Positions 9,232 through 18,103 of a stretch of DNA of 37,683 nucleotides are shown one piece after another. The notes under the pieces were generated by a model, which saw only the letters and a program-made list of their open reading frames with translations, did no database searches and was not told where the DNA came from. Numbering within the stretch: position 1 is the first letter of the stretch; each line of letters begins with the position of its first letter. Source of the DNA: Testudinibacter crocodili. Lineage in GTDB: Bacteria; Pseudomonadota; Gammaproteobacteria; Enterobacterales; Pasteurellaceae. The stretch spans positions 1 to 37,683 of the forward strand of contig VDHG01000077.1 of the NCBI GenBank assembly GCA_006228005.1, written 5' to 3'. A program made the position numbers and the translations under genes.

Positions 9232-10062
9232 ATGCAATCTATAAAAAAGCAAGGCTATATCTACATTTTATCCTCAAAAAATTCCGATTGTATAAAAATT
9301 GGGGGAACTGCTTACCCACCAATAAAACGAATAAAAGAAATTAATAATACCGAACCCTATAGGGGTTTAGGGGCATGGCATTTAATTGATTTTCGCCATG
9401 TTTCAGATTGGAGAACTGTCGAGCACGCCTTACATTACACTTTTCGACATAAATTAAATACTCAAATGATTAAGCAGAAAGAATTATTTTATATATCAGA
9501 AAAGGAGGCGCGCAATATTCTAAATAACCTAGATGAAAGCTATATTCTATATAAGCCAAAAGTTGATAGAATGTTTACTGATGAGCTTTTCTACAAATAT
9601 TTACAAGAGTTATTTGCCATATCTGGTTTAAAGTATTTTTTAGATTACCAAGGCATGTGGGCACTGACATTATTTCCATCTACCAATGCAGGGCGTTATT
9701 TTACTCTCAGCATTGGTTCTCATGAAGTGGGATATAGTACATTAAGCAGAAAAAATGCACCGTCTACACATATGATTTTAGTAGATCAGCTTATTTTAGA
9801 CTTCCCTGAAGTCTTACTATGGCTAAAAAACTATAATGGCATAGTTGATAAAAGTTACTATAAAACTGCATTACCTAGAGCTGTAACCGTTTCTTTTGAA
9901 GGTGATTTTAGTACAACTTTAGAATTTTTAAAGCTTAGAGGTGTTCGAAGAGCATTAGTCGCTTATTGGTACGATGCACTATTTGAGCTAAAACACGGAG
10001 AAAAATTAAGCCCTTACGCTCGTTTTCATAACTATAATGCAGTTGCCAAATTGAATATTTAA
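9232..10062 (+). CDS. GIY-YIG / T5orf172-like nuclease-fold protein
   Basis: The protein is 276 aa. Residues about 8-90 look like a GIY-YIG-fold domain of the T5orf172/MUG113 kind: GYIYIL at 8-13, IKIGGT at 21-26, Arg33, and Glu64 in VEHALHYTF. Those residues match the usual arrangement of tyrosines, arginine and glutamate, so nuclease activity is possible but unproven. The C-terminal half, about 180 residues, is not recognised. The gene is clearly more AT-rich than its neighbours and contains no uptake signal, both signs of acquisition. It stands alone after the aspC terminator. Relatives are often phage-borne or linked to restriction or defence loci; a defence role here is speculation. Confidence 0.6.
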   Translation: MQSIKKQGYIYILSSKNSDCIKIGGTAYPPIKRIKEINNTEPYRGLGAWHLIDFRHVSDWRTVEHALHYTFRHKLNTQMIKQKELFYISEKEARNILNNLDESYILYKPKVDRMFTDELFYKYLQELFAISGLKYFLDYQGMWALTLFPSTNAGRYFTLSIGSHEVGYSTLSRKNAPSTHMILVDQLILDFPEVLLWLKNYNGIVDKSYYKTALPRAVTVSFEGDFSTTLEFLKLRGVRRALVAYWYDALFELKHGEKLSPYARFHNYNAVAKLNI

Positions 10063-10073
10063 CCCCACAGATA

Positions 10074-10167
10074 GCGCAAGTTTGTAACTTGTACTGAAAA
10101 AATAGTAACAATACTTAGATTTTGCTAGTCAATCAAAGGTAAAAAGGCACAAGTTGCAAACTTGCGC
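10074..10167. repeat. Pair of palindromic repeats (REP-like)
   Basis: GCGCAAGTTTGTAACTTGT at 10074-10092 and ACAAGTTGCAAACTTGCGC at 10149-10167 are inverted copies with one mismatch over 19 bp, flanking 56 bp. Each copy is itself a palindrome built on CAAGTT/AACTTG with a 3-nt centre. This is the layout of a small REP-type or MITE-like element. It ends just before the remaining stump of a toxin gene. Confidence 0.65.
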
Positions 10168-10185
10168 CATAAGGGGAAGGATATT

Positions 10186-10287
10186 GTGCAGAAGAAAACC
10201 CAAAAAACCCCGAAGAAGACTCTTGAATTAGCCTACAACAGAATGGATAAATTACAAAAGGAGCTGAAAAATGAGCAAAGATCCTGA
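10186..10287 (+). pseudogene. C-terminal remnant of HigB/Gp49-like toxin
   Basis: This frame, from a GTG at 10186 to TGA at 10285-10287, encodes about 33 residues that include KKTQKTPKKTLELAYNRM. That string resembles the conserved C-terminal tail of RelE-superfamily HigB/Gp49-like toxins. The N-terminal catalytic part is missing; immediately upstream lie the palindromic repeats, which read in frame into the stump. It overlaps the start of the HTH gene by 17 nt, the normal spacing between toxin and antitoxin genes. GGGGAAGG precedes the GTG, so a short peptide could still be made, but toxin function is unlikely. Confidence 0.6.
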
Positions 10288-10570
10288 ACTTGAATTAGTA
10301 TCGCTTGCCGATGTAAAAAAAACATTGATGAAAGATCCTGAATTTGCGGCTGAATATGATGTACTTGAAGAGCGGCGTAAATTAGTTGCAATGCTGAAAG
10401 CCGCACGGCTTGAATTGAGACTGACTCAATCCGATATTGCTGAAAAATCAGGTATTAATGTCAAGAATATTAGTCGGTTAGAACGAGGCATCGTTTCACC
10501 AACCTTGACTACACTTTCACGTTATGCGCATGCACTTGGCGGTAGTTTAACCTTTCAGCTGCAACAATAA
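10271..10570 (+). CDS. HTH (XRE/HigA-type) antitoxin, orphaned
   Basis: The 99-aa protein has an XRE-type helix-turn-helix at about residues 45-90 (LTQSDIAEKSGINVKNISRLERG). The N-terminal KDPEFAAEYDVLEERRKLV is typical of HigA-like antitoxins paired with Gp49-like toxins. AAGGAG lies 7 nt before the ATG. Its partner toxin survives only as a C-terminal fragment overlapping the start of this gene, so it appears to be an orphan antitoxin that may still act as a DNA-binding repressor or neutralise related toxins. No uptake signal is present. Confidence 0.8.
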   Translation: MSKDPELELVSLADVKKTLMKDPEFAAEYDVLEERRKLVAMLKAARLELRLTQSDIAEKSGINVKNISRLERGIVSPTLTTLSRYAHALGGSLTFQLQQ

Positions 10571-10634
10571 AATCGGGGATTTCGCCTTTTTCAATATTTA
10601 TCTGGTTGTGTCATCATCTAATTTTGGAGCCGCT

Positions 10635-12104
10635 ATGTTGTTATTGACCTTGCATATCTGTCTAGTTGTTGTCTTTTCAATCCGAATCTTGCTGCGCGAT
10701 GATCTGGAAGCAACAAGTCGTTTGGCGTGGTTTGTCATTTTAATTATTTTTCCTTATTTCGGCGCCGGGCTATATTGGTTGTTTGGGGAGAACAATATCG
10801 GTCAAGCCATCAGCAAAAAATACCATGCGATCTTTGCCGAAATGCGGCTTAATTTTCCGCAACTCATTAGTACAAGACAACAAAACGAGTCGCAAATTGA
10901 TCTGCCTTATCGGGCGGCTTTCGCGTATGCCGCCTCAATTAACGGTTTCCATACGCTGCCCAACAACCGTGCCGAACTGATGCCCAATGCTGACCAAGCT
11001 AGAGCACGGCTGCTCAACGATGTCGAACAGGCACAACACAATATTGATATTTTATATTACATCTGGTTGGCCGATCACACCGGTATCAATCTTGCCAATG
11101 CCTTGATTCGTGCCGCAAAGCGTGGCGTAACCTGTCGGGTGATGGTGGATGGTTTGGGATCACGGCAATTTGTTCGCTCCAGCTATTGGCAACAAATGCA
11201 AGCTGCCGGCGTGCAACTGGCAATCTCTTTTCCGATTGACCACCCGCTTAAAACCATCATCACTGGTCGTTTAGACTTGCGTAACCACCGCAAAATCACC
11301 TTAATTGATAACAAAATAGTCTATTGCGGCAGCCAAAACTGTGCTGATCCGGAATTTAGAGTCAAAGCCCGTTTTGCCCCTTGGGTCGATATTTTGCTGC
11401 GTTTTGAAGGTGCAGTAGCACAACAAATGCAGATTTTATTTACTAGCGACTGGCTCGTGGCGACCGGCAAAACCGCACTTGACGAGCTACCAAGCGGTAA
11501 AGACAGCATAAGCGATAAAGACAGTATAGTTGAGCAAATTTCAACGAATACATCAGGCTTTGCGGCGCAAGTGGTCGGCGATGGTCCGACCGAACGTAAA
11601 GATTCCTGCCCACAATTATTCGTCACTCTATTTCACAGTGCTCAACATGAGATCACCTTGTCAACGCCATATTTTGTGCCGGATCACACCACCATTGAAG
11701 CCATTTGTGCCGCTGCTTGGCGTGGCGTGAAAGTCAGTTTAATTTTTCCGCAACGTAACGACTCTTGGGTGGTTTCAGCTGCCAGTCGCAGCCACTACCG
11801 TCGATTACTACAAGCCGGTATAGCGATTTATGAATTCAAAAACGGGTTACTGCACGCCAAAACGCTCACCATTGACGGCAAAATCAGTTATATCGGCTCT
11901 ACCAATTTGGATCTGCGCAGCTTTAATTTAAATTATGAAAATAATATTCTTTTGCAAGACAACGAACTCACCGCAGCCATTTACCAACGTCAGCAAGATT
12001 ATACCGCCCAGTCTATTGCCATCACCCAACAACAGGTTGGACAATGGTCTGTGTTACGCCGTATTTGGCAAAATATTGTCGCCACCATCGAGCCAATTTT
12101 ATAA
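10635..12104 (+). CDS. cls: Cardiolipin synthase A
   Basis: I chose the ATG at 10635 (489 aa), preceded by GGAG with a 5-nt spacer. An in-frame GTG at 10608 would add nine residues. The enzyme condenses two phosphatidylglycerol molecules into cardiolipin at the inner membrane. Two N-terminal hydrophobic segments (about 2-20 and 31-50) anchor it. Two phospholipase-D HKD motifs follow: His218-Lys220-Asp225 in HRKITLID and His407-Lys409-Asp414 in HAKTLTID. The length and the N-terminal segments fit ClsA (486 aa in E. coli) rather than ClsB or ClsC. No obvious terminator follows. Confidence 0.93.
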   Translation: MLLLTLHICLVVVFSIRILLRDDLEATSRLAWFVILIIFPYFGAGLYWLFGENNIGQAISKKYHAIFAEMRLNFPQLISTRQQNESQIDLPYRAAFAYAASINGFHTLPNNRAELMPNADQARARLLNDVEQAQHNIDILYYIWLADHTGINLANALIRAAKRGVTCRVMVDGLGSRQFVRSSYWQQMQAAGVQLAISFPIDHPLKTIITGRLDLRNHRKITLIDNKIVYCGSQNCADPEFRVKARFAPWVDILLRFEGAVAQQMQILFTSDWLVATGKTALDELPSGKDSISDKDSIVEQISTNTSGFAAQVVGDGPTERKDSCPQLFVTLFHSAQHEITLSTPYFVPDHTTIEAICAAAWRGVKVSLIFPQRNDSWVVSAASRSHYRRLLQAGIAIYEFKNGLLHAKTLTIDGKISYIGSTNLDLRSFNLNYENNILLQDNELTAAIYQRQQDYTAQSIAITQQQVGQWSVLRRIWQNIVATIEPIL

Positions 12105-12218
12105 TCCATCACAATCTCCTTCACTTCAAAAAGCGTAAAAATTTTGTCAGTCATACATTGAAAGAGGAATAGTTTTCAATTAGAATTGCGACTTTGACCT
12201 TCGTGATGGAAAAAGATC

Positions 12219-13013
12219 GTGTTTAAACTGGAGCAAGTCGCTTATTGTATTCCAAGCATTGATACGCCAAGCCAAAAGCGTGGTTACCGCACTTTATTGC
12301 AACCGACGGACTTAACCTTTGAAATCGGCAAGGTTTATGGTTTGATCGGTCATAATGGCTCCGGCAAGTCGACTTTGATTAAACTGCTCGCCAATCAACA
12401 AGCTTGTAGTAGCGGAAAACTACTGCTGCAAGATCGCGAAATCAGCCGTTGGGGAAGCCGTGAATTTGCGCGAGCAGTTGCCTATCTGCCGCAACAGCTA
12501 CCTACCGCCGCCAATTTGACCGCTCGAGAACTGATTCAAATGGGGCGCTATGCTTGGAACGGCTTATTCGGGCGCAATAAACAGAAAGATCACGACGCCG
12601 TTGAAAGCGCCTTAAATCTGACCCACACCGAAGCTTTTGCCGATCAATTGGTGGAAACCCTTTCGGGTGGGGAACGTTCCCGCATTTGGTTGGCAATGCT
12701 CTTGGCGCAACAAAGTCGCTTTCTGCTGTTAGACGAACCGCTCGCCGCACTGGATATTGCCCATCAGGTGGAAGTAATGCAGCTTATTCAACAACTGGCA
12801 CGTCAATTGAATATCGGGGTGGTGATTGTGATTCACGATGTCAATCTTGCAGCACGCTTTTGTGACCACCTGATTGCCCTGCACAGTGGCAAATTGTTAA
12901 TGCAAGGTGCACCGCAAACTGTGATGACTCAAACTAATTTGCAGGCGATCTACGGCATCGGCTTAAACGTCATTCGCCATCCGGTTTCTGCTGTGCCGGT
13001 CGCCTTTTTCTAA
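12219..13013 (+). CDS. fhuC: Ferric hydroxamate ABC transporter ATP-binding protein
   Basis: The 264-aa protein matches E. coli FhuC (265 aa). It is the cytoplasmic ATPase that powers ferric-siderophore import through FhuB. Walker A is GHNGSGKST at 44-52, the signature is LSGGE at 148-152, Walker B is FLLLDEP ending near 174, and the switch histidine lies in IVIHDVN. The start is a GTG with GGAAAAAG just upstream; no better ATG is seen. It heads the operon fhuC-fhuD-fhuB-receptor. The leader (12105-12218) contains a small palindrome CAATTAGAATTG at 12177-12188 but no convincing Fur box. Confidence 0.9.
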   Translation: MFKLEQVAYCIPSIDTPSQKRGYRTLLQPTDLTFEIGKVYGLIGHNGSGKSTLIKLLANQQACSSGKLLLQDREISRWGSREFARAVAYLPQQLPTAANLTARELIQMGRYAWNGLFGRNKQKDHDAVESALNLTHTEAFADQLVETLSGGERSRIWLAMLLAQQSRFLLLDEPLAALDIAHQVEVMQLIQQLARQLNIGVVIVIHDVNLAARFCDHLIALHSGKLLMQGAPQTVMTQTNLQAIYGIGLNVIRHPVSAVPVAFF

Positions 13014-13025
13014 GCGGAGATTGGA

Positions 13026-13913
13026 ATGAAAAAATCTGCGCTGTTGCGCCTGTCACTTGCGCTACTGATGTTGTGCAGTTACCGCACTTTTGCCCAAGTT
13101 AACTCGCCCGATTTGAAGGTAGCGACCCTTGACTGGACCGTGGCAGAAACGTTATTGGCACTTGGACAGCCACCAATCGCTGTCGGCGATGCTGAGAGCT
13201 ACCGCACTTGGGTTTCGGTGCCGGAGCTGCCGCCACATACGCTGGATTTAGGCACACGATTGCAACCCAATCAAGAACTGTTAGCCAAATTACAACCGGA
13301 TCGGTTTATCAACAGTGCAATGTTCAGCAACTTAACACCGATTTTGCAACATGCTGACCGGCGGCAGCAAGTAGACGAAGTCAATTTCTATCGTGAAGGG
13401 GAAATTTGGCAAAATCAGCTGGCAGCCACCCGTGAATTGGCAAAATTGATCGCTAAGCCGCAGCGTGCAGAAAGCTTGATTCAGCAGACAGAACAACTTT
13501 TTGCGCAACTCAAAACCCAATTAACGTCTTACCAAAACCGCACTTTGCTGTTGGTACAGTTTATTGATAGCCGCCATTTGCGGGTATATGGCGAAAACAG
13601 CCTATTTGGTGCTGCGATTCGGCAAATGGGATTTCATAACGCTTGGACAGCGCCGGTTACGCTGTGGGGCTCAACCAATATCGGCATCAACCAGCTAGCT
13701 GAATTTAAAGATAATCCGCGCTTAATCGTGATTAAACCCTATCCGGTTAATGTGCCGACCGCACTTGAACACAACACCCTTTGGCAGCATCTGCCACTAT
13801 CGAAAGATCCGATCGTGTTGCCCGCCATTTGGACTTTTGGCGCACTGCCGTCAGCACAACGTTTCGCACTGGCATTAGCCGACGCTTTGCAACAGGGAGG
13901 TGAACCATGGTAA
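13026..13913 (+). CDS. fhuD: Periplasmic ferric hydroxamate-binding protein
   Basis: The 295-aa protein has a signal peptide: KK followed by a hydrophobic stretch to about residue 20 and a likely cut after TFA at about residue 23. The mature part is a class III periplasmic binding protein (VATLDWTVAETLLALGQPP) that takes ferric siderophore from the outer-membrane receptor to FhuB. CGGAGA precedes the ATG. The end overlaps the fhuB start by 7 nt. Four uptake signals lie within it, encoding short strings such as YRTF and NRTL. Confidence 0.88.
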   Translation: MKKSALLRLSLALLMLCSYRTFAQVNSPDLKVATLDWTVAETLLALGQPPIAVGDAESYRTWVSVPELPPHTLDLGTRLQPNQELLAKLQPDRFINSAMFSNLTPILQHADRRQQVDEVNFYREGEIWQNQLAATRELAKLIAKPQRAESLIQQTEQLFAQLKTQLTSYQNRTLLLVQFIDSRHLRVYGENSLFGAAIRQMGFHNAWTAPVTLWGSTNIGINQLAEFKDNPRLIVIKPYPVNVPTALEHNTLWQHLPLSKDPIVLPAIWTFGALPSAQRFALALADALQQGGEPW

Positions 13914-15871
13914 GCCGTCCGCTGCTGCTGAATATCACATTACTGTTACTCACTATTTTGCTCGGCGGCTGGCTATTAAAGCTGCAACTGCCGCAGCCAG
14001 GATCATGGACAGAATTGTTACAGCACAATAGCTCGTCGCTCGATCTGCTATTGGTACAAAATTATACTCTGCCACGGATCGCGATCGCACTATTAGCCGG
14101 CACCGCACTTGGCTTGGCAAGCCTGTTGTTGCAGCAGGTCGTCAATAACCCGCTTGCCTCCGACAACACTTTGGCAGTCAGCAGTGGTGCTCAATTCCTA
14201 CTGTTTAGTTGTACCCTGTTCTTTCCGTCGATTTTACATTTCGGCAGCACACTTATTGCCTTTTTAGGCGCACTCGCGGCACTGGCACTGGTTTTTTTAT
14301 TGGCATGGCGCAAAAATTTATCGCCACTGATTATGATCCTCGCCGGTTTAGTGGTGAATCTATATTTAGGCTCGCTCTCTGCCACCTTAATGTTGTTCTA
14401 CCCGGAAGAATCACGCGGCTTGATGATCTGGGGTGCAGGCTCACTGCTGCAAGAGAGCTGGCTCGACAGCATTCAACTATTTTGGTTATTGATTCCGGCG
14501 CTAGTAATGTTAGCCATGCTACAGCGTCCGCTTGCCATTCTTGCCTTAAATGACAGTAATGCCAAAAGTCTCGGCGTACCGGTACAGTGGATTCGTTTTA
14601 TCGGCTTGCTGCTCTCTGCTTATTTGGTTGCAATTGTGATCAGCCGTGTCGGTATGCTGGGTTTTATCGGTTTAGCTGCCACCACCATCAGCCGCCAACT
14701 GGGCATTCGCACGTTCAGAGGACAGTTGTTGCAAAGTGCCTATTTATCCGCTGTTTTATTGCTGATTACCGATTTAGGATTGCAGCTCATCAGCCAATAT
14801 TACCAAATTCAACTCCCGACCGGTGCAGTCACCGCCGTATTGGGCACGCCGTTACTCTTATGGCTGATGTTTAAAAACCTGCCGCACAGCGGGCGGCTGC
14901 AATCTTCTACTGATTTCCTGAGCATCAATAAAATGATGACACACCGCACTTGGTTAGCGTTAAGCCTACTATTTATTTTAACCGCACTTTTCGCTCTGTT
15001 CATCGGCAACAGTGCCGACGGCTGGACGTTCAGTGCATTGAACGACACGGTGCTAGAACTTCGTTATCCACGCCTGTTGTATGCTCTCGCCGCCGGAATA
15101 ATGTTGTCGTTCGCCGGTGTATTATTGCAACGCCTGAGTTTCAACCCGATGGCAAGCCCTGAACTGCTAGGGATCACCTCCGGCGTCAGTTTCGGAGTGC
15201 TGCTGGTCATTTTTGGTTTCAGTCAACTGACCCAGCAGAACCTGTGGATCGCCGGTATCTGTGGGGCATTGGTGGTGTTGTTGATTGTGATGATGATCAA
15301 CGGACGCAGCGGCATGTTGCCGGAACGCATTTTGCTGACAGGGATCAGCCTTGCTGCACTGTTTGATGCGGTACAGCGCATCTTGCTTGCCAGTGGCGAC
15401 TTCCGCATCCAACAGTTGTTGAGCTGGACCAGCGGCTCTACCTACTATGCCGAAAGCGGATTGGCGCTCGGCTTAAGCCTGACCGCACTTTTGCTACTCG
15501 CTGTCGGCTTGGTTTTCAGCCGCTGGCTCGATCTGCTCAGCCTGCAAGCCGTGGTGGCAAAAGCGCTTGGCTTGAATATGCAGCAAGCCCGCTGGATCTT
15601 TATTTTATTAAGTGCGGTTCTCACCGCTTGCGCCACCTTGGTGGTTGGGCCGCTCAGTTTTATCGGACTGCTGGCACCGCACTTGGCACATTATCTCGGT
15701 TTCCACAAACCAAAATCACAAATTCTTGCCGCTGCGCTGATCGGCGCCACGGTGATGATAACTGCCGACTGGCTCGGTCGGCAACTACTGTTTCCATATG
15801 AAATTCCTGCCGGACTGGTGGCAACCCTACTCGGCGGCAGTTATTTTCTATTGATTATGCGCCGGGTATAA
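13907..15871 (+). CDS. fhuB: Ferric hydroxamate permease FhuB (double-length)
   Basis: The 654-aa inner-membrane permease is close to E. coli FhuB (660 aa). It is an internal duplication of two FecCD-type halves, roughly residues 1-325 and 345-654. Each half carries about ten hydrophobic helices and the coupling-loop region that meets FhuC (for example GFIGLAATTISRQLGIR in the first half, SFIGLLAPHLAHYLG in the second). GGGAGG lies about 6 nt before the ATG, inside the fhuD end. Six or more uptake signals occur in this gene, an unusually dense set. Confidence 0.9.
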   Translation: MVSRPLLLNITLLLLTILLGGWLLKLQLPQPGSWTELLQHNSSSLDLLLVQNYTLPRIAIALLAGTALGLASLLLQQVVNNPLASDNTLAVSSGAQFLLFSCTLFFPSILHFGSTLIAFLGALAALALVFLLAWRKNLSPLIMILAGLVVNLYLGSLSATLMLFYPEESRGLMIWGAGSLLQESWLDSIQLFWLLIPALVMLAMLQRPLAILALNDSNAKSLGVPVQWIRFIGLLLSAYLVAIVISRVGMLGFIGLAATTISRQLGIRTFRGQLLQSAYLSAVLLLITDLGLQLISQYYQIQLPTGAVTAVLGTPLLLWLMFKNLPHSGRLQSSTDFLSINKMMTHRTWLALSLLFILTALFALFIGNSADGWTFSALNDTVLELRYPRLLYALAAGIMLSFAGVLLQRLSFNPMASPELLGITSGVSFGVLLVIFGFSQLTQQNLWIAGICGALVVLLIVMMINGRSGMLPERILLTGISLAALFDAVQRILLASGDFRIQQLLSWTSGSTYYAESGLALGLSLTALLLLAVGLVFSRWLDLLSLQAVVAKALGLNMQQARWIFILLSAVLTACATLVVGPLSFIGLLAPHLAHYLGFHKPKSQILAAALIGATVMITADWLGRQLLFPYEIPAGLVATLLGGSYFLLIMRRV

Positions 15872-15909
15872 CCACCTGCCGTTTTTTATGAACATTTGAG
15901 GACAACTTG

Positions 15910-17985
15910 ATGAAAAACAAAACCTTTCACTATTCTGCGTTGACAACCGCACTTTTGCTCAGCCTGAACCCAGCACTTGCCGAAACCCAAGCCGGTGAAA
16001 TGTTGGAAGAGATTAATGTAGTGGGCAGCATGAATAAGTTGGATGTACAACCATTCAATCAAGCAAAATCTGCCACCGTTTTGGACAACCAAACCTTAAC
16101 CGCTCAAGGTATTGAAAAAGCCGATGAAATCGCACGCTACCAAGCCGGTTTTACCAACCAAGTTTTCGGCAGCGATACCAATACCAACTGGTTCCGTGTG
16201 CGTGGTACTGAAGCAAGCCAAGCCATCGACGGCATGCCGGCACTATCGCAGGGTTTCTTTACCCCACAAGTAGAGATGTACGGCGTTGAAGGCGTAGAGG
16301 TCATCAAAGGCTCTGACTCAATGGCTTTCGGTGCTTCAAATGCTGGCGGCTTGATCAACTACATCACTAAACGCCCAAACAAAGAAAACATCGGTAAAGG
16401 TGAAATCAGCACTCACTTCGGTAATAAAAACCAACGTGGTATCGCTGCGGATTATACCGGCAGCTTAAACAGCGATGACAGCTTGCGCTATCGTTTAGTC
16501 AGCCGCTACAGCCACGCTGATGGAGAGTGGAATGGCACTTGGTCAGAAAACTATTATATCGCCCCATCACTGGCTTGGGATATTTCCGACAAAACCAATT
16601 TAACCGTATTAACGAGCTATTTAAAAACTGTCGGCGTGCCAAGCTCAAACTTCTTACCGCAGGACGGCACGCTGATTCCAACCGCAAAAGGCAGAATCTC
16701 CAGCCACGCTAATTTAGGTGATCCAACCCAAGATGACGAAAAAAGCATCAGCAAAAGCGTAGGCTATGAGTTTAACCACGACTTTGGCAACGGCTTGAGC
16801 TTCAGCCAAAACTACCGCTATCAAATCATTGATAACCGTCATCGTGGGGCTTATGCCTATCCGTCAGGTTATGATGCAAATTGGAATCCAATTCCATTAG
16901 CACAATCCAATTATGAAGTTGCCCGTGCCGTGGTTTATAACAACGGTACTGCAAAAAGCCATAGCGTTGATAACCGCTTGAGCTGGAAATACAGCAATGA
17001 GGTGATTAACAACACCTTGGTTGCCGGGATGGATTATCGCAATCAAAAATTTGATTCGCTGTATACCCTGTTTGGCACTCAAGGCATGGTGAATGTGTAT
17101 GATCCTGCCGCCAGCTACGGCACTGCCGCAACCATCAATGCGCCACGCGTTTTAATCAAATCCCGTCAAAGCGGTTTCTACTTACAAGACAATGCCATTT
17201 TATGGGATACCATCGGGCTGAGCGCCGGTGTTCGCCACGATCGCGTGCGTAATAGTGAGCTTGCCAGCGAACAAAATGTGCGTAAAAATCACACATCATA
17301 TTCCGGCTCGGTGATGTATTTTAATGATCTCGGATTAAATCCTTACTATGCTTATACCGAATCTTTCCGTGTGCCAACAGGTCTGAGCGGCAATGCGACC
17401 TTGTACAAACCGAATATCACCAAACAGCATGAAGTGGGTATCAAATATATGCCTGAGTGGGTTGACGGTACGATTTCCGTTGCGTTGTTCCAAGCAAAAG
17501 ACAAAGGCGCTTTGGTGAATCAAGGAACTGGGGCTACTGTCAGCAGTGCAGACCCAATTAAACGTAAAGGTGTTGAAGTTCAAGCCAACTTGAATGTGAC
17601 CGAGAAATTGCAAACCTTGTTGGCTTATACCTATGTACGTTCCGTGACAGAAAATGCTAACGGTAGCAAAACCAACACCGCTTTAATCCCTAAACATACG
17701 CTATCGACCCGGGTTGCTTATCAATTTAGCGATAAATTAAACGCCGGTGTCGGAATCCGCTATGTCGGCAAAAGCGTCACTGCTAGCGGTTCGCTGTATT
17801 CCGGCTATCAAGTGCCGTCATCAACCGTGGTTGACTTATTCGCACGCTATCAGATCACCGAGAACTTGGCTGCACAAGTGAATATCGACAACCTCGGCAA
17901 CCGTAAATACTTAGCGGGCTGTGACTATTACTGCTACTACGCTGAAGGTATCAGTGCAGTCGGCAATCTGTCTTATAAGTTCTAA
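15910..17985 (+). CDS. fhuA: TonB-dependent ferric siderophore receptor (FhuA-like)
   Basis: The 691-aa start is the ATG at 15910, with GAGGA about 7 nt upstream; a TTG one codon earlier is less likely. A signal peptide (cleavage about residue 24 after PALA) is followed by a TonB box-like EEINVVG. A plug domain follows (to about residue 160, including the VEVIKGSDSMAFGASNAGG region), then a beta-barrel ending in a terminal Phe. Operon position after fhuCDB makes hydroxamate siderophores the likely ligand, but this cannot be read from the sequence. Two cysteines near the C-terminus (AGCDYYCYY) are notable for an outer-membrane protein. Confidence 0.85.
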   Translation: MKNKTFHYSALTTALLLSLNPALAETQAGEMLEEINVVGSMNKLDVQPFNQAKSATVLDNQTLTAQGIEKADEIARYQAGFTNQVFGSDTNTNWFRVRGTEASQAIDGMPALSQGFFTPQVEMYGVEGVEVIKGSDSMAFGASNAGGLINYITKRPNKENIGKGEISTHFGNKNQRGIAADYTGSLNSDDSLRYRLVSRYSHADGEWNGTWSENYYIAPSLAWDISDKTNLTVLTSYLKTVGVPSSNFLPQDGTLIPTAKGRISSHANLGDPTQDDEKSISKSVGYEFNHDFGNGLSFSQNYRYQIIDNRHRGAYAYPSGYDANWNPIPLAQSNYEVARAVVYNNGTAKSHSVDNRLSWKYSNEVINNTLVAGMDYRNQKFDSLYTLFGTQGMVNVYDPAASYGTAATINAPRVLIKSRQSGFYLQDNAILWDTIGLSAGVRHDRVRNSELASEQNVRKNHTSYSGSVMYFNDLGLNPYYAYTESFRVPTGLSGNATLYKPNITKQHEVGIKYMPEWVDGTISVALFQAKDKGALVNQGTGATVSSADPIKRKGVEVQANLNVTEKLQTLLAYTYVRSVTENANGSKTNTALIPKHTLSTRVAYQFSDKLNAGVGIRYVGKSVTASGSLYSGYQVPSSTVVDLFARYQITENLAAQVNIDNLGNRKYLAGCDYYCYYAEGISAVGNLSYKF

Positions 17986-18003
17986 ACGCTGGTATCATTA
18001 CCG

Positions 18004-18030
18004 AAGGCTACCGCGATAGGTAGCCTTTTG
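18004..18030 (+). terminator. Terminator after the fhu operon
   Basis: A 9-bp stem, AAGGCTACC (18004-18012) with its complement at 18019-18027 and a 6-nt loop, is followed by TTTG. Confidence 0.8.
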
Positions 18031-18060
18031 ATTTCATATATTGTCCTTACAAATAAAATA

Positions 18061-18081
18061 ATAGATACTTTTTGTATCTAT
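18061..18081 (+). promoter_or_regulatory. Likely VapBC operator palindrome
   Basis: A perfect inverted repeat, ATAGATAC with its complement GTATCTAT separated by TTTTT, lies 22 nt before the vapB start. VapB-VapC complexes repress their own promoters through such palindromes; the assignment is inferred from position. Confidence 0.6.
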
Positions 18082-18103
18082 ATTTTGTAGGGGGAATCAT
18101 CAA

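Noticed and set aside
12150-12218. Possible Fur box upstream of fhuC
   Set aside because: A site is expected for an iron-uptake operon, but the best alignment to the Fur consensus matched only about 9 of 14 key positions. Not reported as a feature.
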